A DNA stretch of 8,656 nucleotides from Gammaproteobacteria bacterium (lineage in GTDB: Bacteria; Pseudomonadota; Gammaproteobacteria; Pseudomonadales; UBA3067): NCBI GenBank assembly GCA_002402085.1, contig NVVB01000033.1, positions 4,470 through 13,125 on the forward strand, read 5' to 3'. The stretch's first letter is position 1. Each line of letters starts with the position of its first letter. Positions 5,687-8,656 of this stretch are shown in pieces. Made by a program: the position numbers and the translations under genes. The notes below the pieces were generated by a model. It was not told the origin of the DNA, ran no database searches, and was given only the letters and a program-made list of their open reading frames with translations.

Positions 5687-8491
5687 CTAATTAAATTGAT
5701 AGGTAAAACTTTCGTCTTCCACGCCAAGCTCAATAGTCGATATTGTTTCACCATCGACCCCCTTGCGAAGAATTTCATTACTTACAATAGGCAACACGGT
5801 ATTGGTCAATATCGAATCGATCATTCGTCCACCGCTGTCTAACTCATTACAACGATTAACGATTAAATCTAATACCGAGTCTTGGTAGTTAAGGTCGATT
5901 TCGTGATGGGTTTGAATGCGTTGTTGCACTCGTGCGATTTGCAACTTAGCAATTTTCTTCAGCATATCCGGAGTAAGCGGGTAATAAGGAATCACCACTA
6001 AACGCCCTAGTAATGCTGGCGGAAACTCTTTGGTCAGCGGCTCATGCAATGCTTTGGCAATACCATCAGAGCTAGGCATTAATTCGGGGTCTTTACAAAG
6101 CCCTTTAATAAGTTCCGTACCGGCATTGGTGGTTAATAGGATCAATGTATTTCTAAAATCAATGACCCTTCCTTCACCATCTTCCATTTGCCCTTTATCA
6201 AAGACCTGGAAGAATATTTCGTGGACGTCGGAGTGCGCTTTTTCCACTTCATCCAACAGGACTACACTGTACGGCTTGCGACGTACTGCTTCGGTTAAGA
6301 TGCCGCCCTCACCGTATCCAACATAACCCGGAGGCGCCCCTTTTAATGTGGAGACACTGTGCGCCTCCTGGAATTCACTCATGTTAATGGTGACAATGTT
6401 ATGTTCGCCACCATACAACGATTCAGCCAAGGCCAGCGCGGTTTCGGTTTTACCCACGCCACTGGTACCCGCCAGCATAAATACACCAATGGGCTTATTC
6501 GGATTGTCCATATTGGCGCGTGAGGTTTGAATGCGCTTAGCAATCATTTCCAACGCGTGATCCTGACCGATAATACGCTCAGCCAAGAGGCTTGGTAGAT
6601 TCAATACGGTTTCGATTTCATTTTTAACCATTCGGCCAACAGGAATACCGGTCCAATCCTGAACCACTGCGGCGACCGCATGAGCGTCAACGGTGGGCAG
6701 AATAAGCGGGTCTTCACCTTGCAAACGCGTTAGTTCAACTTGCAATGCTTTTAACGATTCTAGGAACTCTTTGCGCTCAGCATCGCTGTATTGTGTCTCA
6801 GACTCATTTTCCGATTCACCTAATTCACCTATAAGAACGCTTTCACCTTCCGCACTAGCATCAGATACATTGTCATTAGATACATTACTATCGAATTCAG
6901 GATCATTGTTCAGATCACCTGACTCGGAGTCTTCGCTCGCATCGACGGTTTTTGCGCCTTGACGCAACTTACTTCTTAACGACAATATTTCTGTGACTAG
7001 AGTCTTCTCTTCTTGCCATCTCGCCTCTACTGCAACTAACTGGCCTTCCGCATCATCTAGCCGCGCAAGCACCTTGTCGCGCTTCTCAGCGATCTCAATG
7101 CCCATATTGGCTTCACGATCGATTATCTCAAGCTCCGTATTTAGGGCGCTAATGAGCTTGCGCAGGTCGTCGACTTCACCCGGCACGGCATGCTGACTAA
7201 TCGCAACACGCGCTGCGGCCGTGTCCAAAAGACTCACGGATTTATCCGGTAACTGCCTAGCAGGAATATAACGATGAGACAGTTTTACGGCGGCTTCAAG
7301 CGCCTCATCCAAGACTTGCACCTTATGATGACTTTCCATGCTGCTGGCAATACCGCGCATCATCAGCACCGCTTTTTCTTCACTTGGCTCGTCAATTTGA
7401 ATCACTTGGAATCGTCGAGTCAACGCAGGATCTTTTTCAATATGCTTCTTGTATTCAGCCCAAGTCGTCGCAGCGATAGTGCGTAACGTACCACGAGCCA
7501 AGGCAGGCTTAAGTAAATTGGCTGCATCGCCTGTACCGGCGGCTCCGCCAGCACCAATCAACGTATGCGCTTCATCAATAAATAAGATGATAGGCTTTTC
7601 TGACGCTTGTACTTCATCAATGACTTGACGTAGGCGCTGCTCAAATTCGCCTTTCATACTGGCACCGGCTTGCAATAAACCAATGTCCAAAGAACGCAAA
7701 GAGACATTGCGCAAACTAGGAGGCACATCGCCCCGAACAATACGCTGAGCGAAGCCTTCAACGGCAGCGGTTTTTCCGACCCCCGCCTCCCCTACTAAAA
7801 TAGGGTTATTTTGCTTGCGACGCATTAATACATCGACCATTTGTCGAATCTCTTGATCACGGCCAACAATCGGATCTTGCTTGCCGTTTCGAGCGTCTTC
7901 CGTTAAATCCACAGTGTACTGGGCCAAGGCTTGTTGCCCCTCACCTACTCCGGCCAGTTCGCTGCGCCCTTCCGCAGGCGCACTATTGAAGCCGTCCTTC
8001 GCAGACATGCTCGCTTCAGGCGAGTTGCCGGTAATGGCATCAAACCCTGCCACCAAGTCATCAAGTTTGATTTTTTTAAATTGTTCACTGACTTGATATA
8101 ACTGAGCAGCAAGGTCACGACTATCCAACATGCCAACGATTAAATAACCCGTTCGAATCTGGGATTCGTTAAAGAGTAAGGACGCTTTTAACCAGGCATG
8201 CTCTATAGTTTGATCAATGTAAGCAGAAAAATTAACTTGGCTCGTGGTACCGCGAGGTAATTGATCCAAGGACTGAGTGATGTCAGCCATTAATTTCGAA
8301 GAATCTAAATCGTAGTGCTTTATAAGCCGGTGTAGATCCGAGTCCTGCAATTGCAAAATCTGATGCACCCAATGCGTAATCTCCACATGGGAATTGTTGC
8401 GTAATTTACTAAAATTAAACGCTGCTTCCACTGCGCGATAAGCCAGTGAATTAAGTTTTCCAAAAATTGCTGACCGATTAATACTGGTCAT
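5687..8491 (-). CDS. clpV: Type VI secretion AAA+ ATPase ClpV (TssH)
   Basis: ClpV is the cytoplasmic hexameric unfoldase that pulls TssC out of the contracted TssB/TssC sheath so the apparatus can be rebuilt. The 934 residues show an N-terminal sheath-recognition domain (about 1-155), a linker, AAA1 with Walker A GEAGVGKT (234-241), pore loop GASMKGEFE (276-284), Walker B ILFIDEAH (302-309) and arginine finger region ALTRRF (356-361). A coiled-coil middle domain (about 435-595) follows, then AAA2 with Walker A GTSGVGKT (675-682), pore loop GYVGYGEGG (722-730), Walker [10 protein letters not shown] (743-751) and sensor-2 region GGRM (887-890). All catalytic motifs are intact. It is somewhat longer than the roughly 870-890 residues common for ClpV because of an acidic insertion at about 514-570. 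The T6SS context (tssG before, vgrG after) separates it from ClpB. The ATG is 3 bases after the tssG stop, with GGAG 8 bases before it. Confidence 0.97.
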   Translation of the reverse strand: MTSINRSAIFGKLNSLAYRAVEAAFNFSKLRNNSHVEITHWVHQILQLQDSDLHRLIKHYDLDSSKLMADITQSLDQLPRGTTSQVNFSAYIDQTIEHAWLKASLLFNESQIRTGYLIVGMLDSRDLAAQLYQVSEQFKKIKLDDLVAGFDAITGNSPEASMSAKDGFNSAPAEGRSELAGVGEGQQALAQYTVDLTEDARNGKQDPIVGRDQEIRQMVDVLMRRKQNNPILVGEAGVGKTAAVEGFAQRIVRGDVPPSLRNVSLRSLDIGLLQAGASMKGEFEQRLRQVIDEVQASEKPIILFIDEAHTLIGAGGAAGTGDAANLLKPALARGTLRTIAATTWAEYKKHIEKDPALTRRFQVIQIDEPSEEKAVLMMRGIASSMESHHKVQVLDEALEAAVKLSHRYIPARQLPDKSVSLLDTAAARVAISQHAVPGEVDDLRKLISALNTELEIIDREANMGIEIAEKRDKVLARLDDAEGQLVAVEARWQEEKTLVTEILSLRSKLRQGAKTVDASEDSESGDLNNDPEFDSNVSNDNVSDASAEGESVLIGELGESENESETQYSDAERKEFLESLKALQVELTRLQGEDPLILPTVDAHAVAAVVQDWTGIPVGRMVKNEIETVLNLPSLLAERIIGQDHALEMIAKRIQTSRANMDNPNKPIGVFMLAGTSGVGKTETALALAESLYGGEHNIVTINMSEFQEAHSVSTLKGAPPGYVGYGEGGILTEAVRRKPYSVVLLDEVEKAHSDVHEIFFQVFDKGQMEDGEGRVIDFRNTLILLTTNAGTELIKGLCKDPELMPSSDGIAKALHEPLTKEFPPALLGRLVVIPYYPLTPDMLKKIAKLQIARVQQRIQTHHEIDLNYQDSVLDLIVNRCNELDSGGRMIDSILTNTVLPIVSNEILRKGVDGETISTIELGVEDESFTYQFN
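6782..6952 (-). other. Acidic low-complexity insertion within the ClpV middle domain
   Basis: Residues about 514-570 of ClpV are dominated by Asp, Glu, Ser and Asn, with only a short hydrophobic break (SVLIGELG at 551-558). Heptad-like helical sequence flanks it on both sides (about 440-512 and 571-592). It reads as a disordered loop placed between the two arms of the coiled coil. The reading frame is intact, so it is part of the expressed protein. Confidence 0.65.
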
Positions 8492-8494
8492 TGT

Positions 8495-8656
8495 TTATTC
8501 TCCAAAATCAGATCCGTAATGATTTGCACTTCTTGATTGCAACTGCACTTCAACTACATTAACTTTTTTTACATTGTCTCTATTGTCGTCATCGATCACG
8601 TCATCATCCAACGGCGCACTCCCTAGCCAATGACTCCAGCCCAGACGTGCTCCCTG
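8495..8656 (-). CDS. tssG: Type VI secretion baseplate protein TssG, C-terminal 53 codons
   Basis: Reading the minus strand inward from the right edge gives an open frame of 53 codons ending at TAA (8495-8497). It begins QGARLGWSHWLGSAP, matching the RLG-x-x-x-WLG signature near the end of TssG (formerly VasB/ImpH), and is followed by an acidic run (LDDDVIDDDN) and a hydrophilic tail. TssG works with TssF, TssE and TssK in the T6SS baseplate wedge. Gene order tssG then clpV is a common T6SS arrangement, which supports the call. Most of the gene lies beyond the window. The tail after WLG, about 40 residues, looks somewhat long for this protein. Confidence 0.85.
   Translation of the reverse strand, partial: QGARLGWSHWLGSAPLDDDVIDDDNRDNVKKVNVVEVQLQSRSANHYGSDFGE
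8498..8503 (-). promoter_or_regulatory. Ribosome-binding site of clpV, inside the end of tssG
   Basis: GGAGAA on the minus strand covers the last two sense codons of tssG, with its GGAG core 8 bases before the clpV ATG. Together with the 3-base spacing between tssG stop and clpV start, it indicates translational coupling of the two genes. Confidence 0.65.

Noticed and set aside
5687..8491. Heat-shock disaggregase ClpB instead of ClpV
   Set aside because: Adjacent tssG and vgrG, the divergent N-terminal domain and the coupling to tssG all point to the T6SS ClpV.

Overview
The window looks like a chromosomal segment of a Gram-negative bacterium, most plausibly a marine-type gammaproteobacterium. 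It carries the end of a type VI secretion system (T6SS) gene cluster, a large secreted-type FG-GAP repeat protein and moderate GC content. The genus cannot be fixed from sequence alone.

The right-hand two thirds (about 3744-8656, minus strand) is the distal part of a T6SS operon, in transcription order tssG (only its last 53 codons are inside the window), tssH/clpV, then vgrG/tssI. The tssG stop lies 3 bases before the clpV start and the clpV ribosome-binding site overlaps the tssG end, so these two are almost certainly co-translated. vgrG follows 83 bases after clpV. TssG is a baseplate protein, VgrG is the trimeric spike at the tip of the Hcp tube, and ClpV is the AAA+ unfoldase that recycles the contracted TssB/TssC sheath. 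ClpV carries an acidic, Ser/Asn-rich insertion in its middle domain. VgrG has no C-terminal effector extension, and no PAAR protein, adaptor or recognisable effector follows it.

Downstream of vgrG, after a 269-base gap with two short hairpins, is a 264-residue cytoplasmic protein of unknown function (2680-3474, minus). It may be outside the T6SS operon. Next is a 10-TM EamA/DMT-family transporter (1702-2580, minus).

The left end (3-1103, plus) is the C-terminal 366 residues of a protein made of FG-GAP/integrin-alpha-like beta-propeller repeats of about 60-72 residues. It converges on the EamA gene across a roughly 600-base stretch (1104-1701) with no convincing gene. The plus strand of that stretch is strikingly rich in A and C and poor in G. 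This fits a Rho-utilisation region ending the FG-GAP transcript, and the stretch may also hold a decayed reading frame. No rRNA, tRNA, CRISPR array, insertion sequence or prophage gene was seen.
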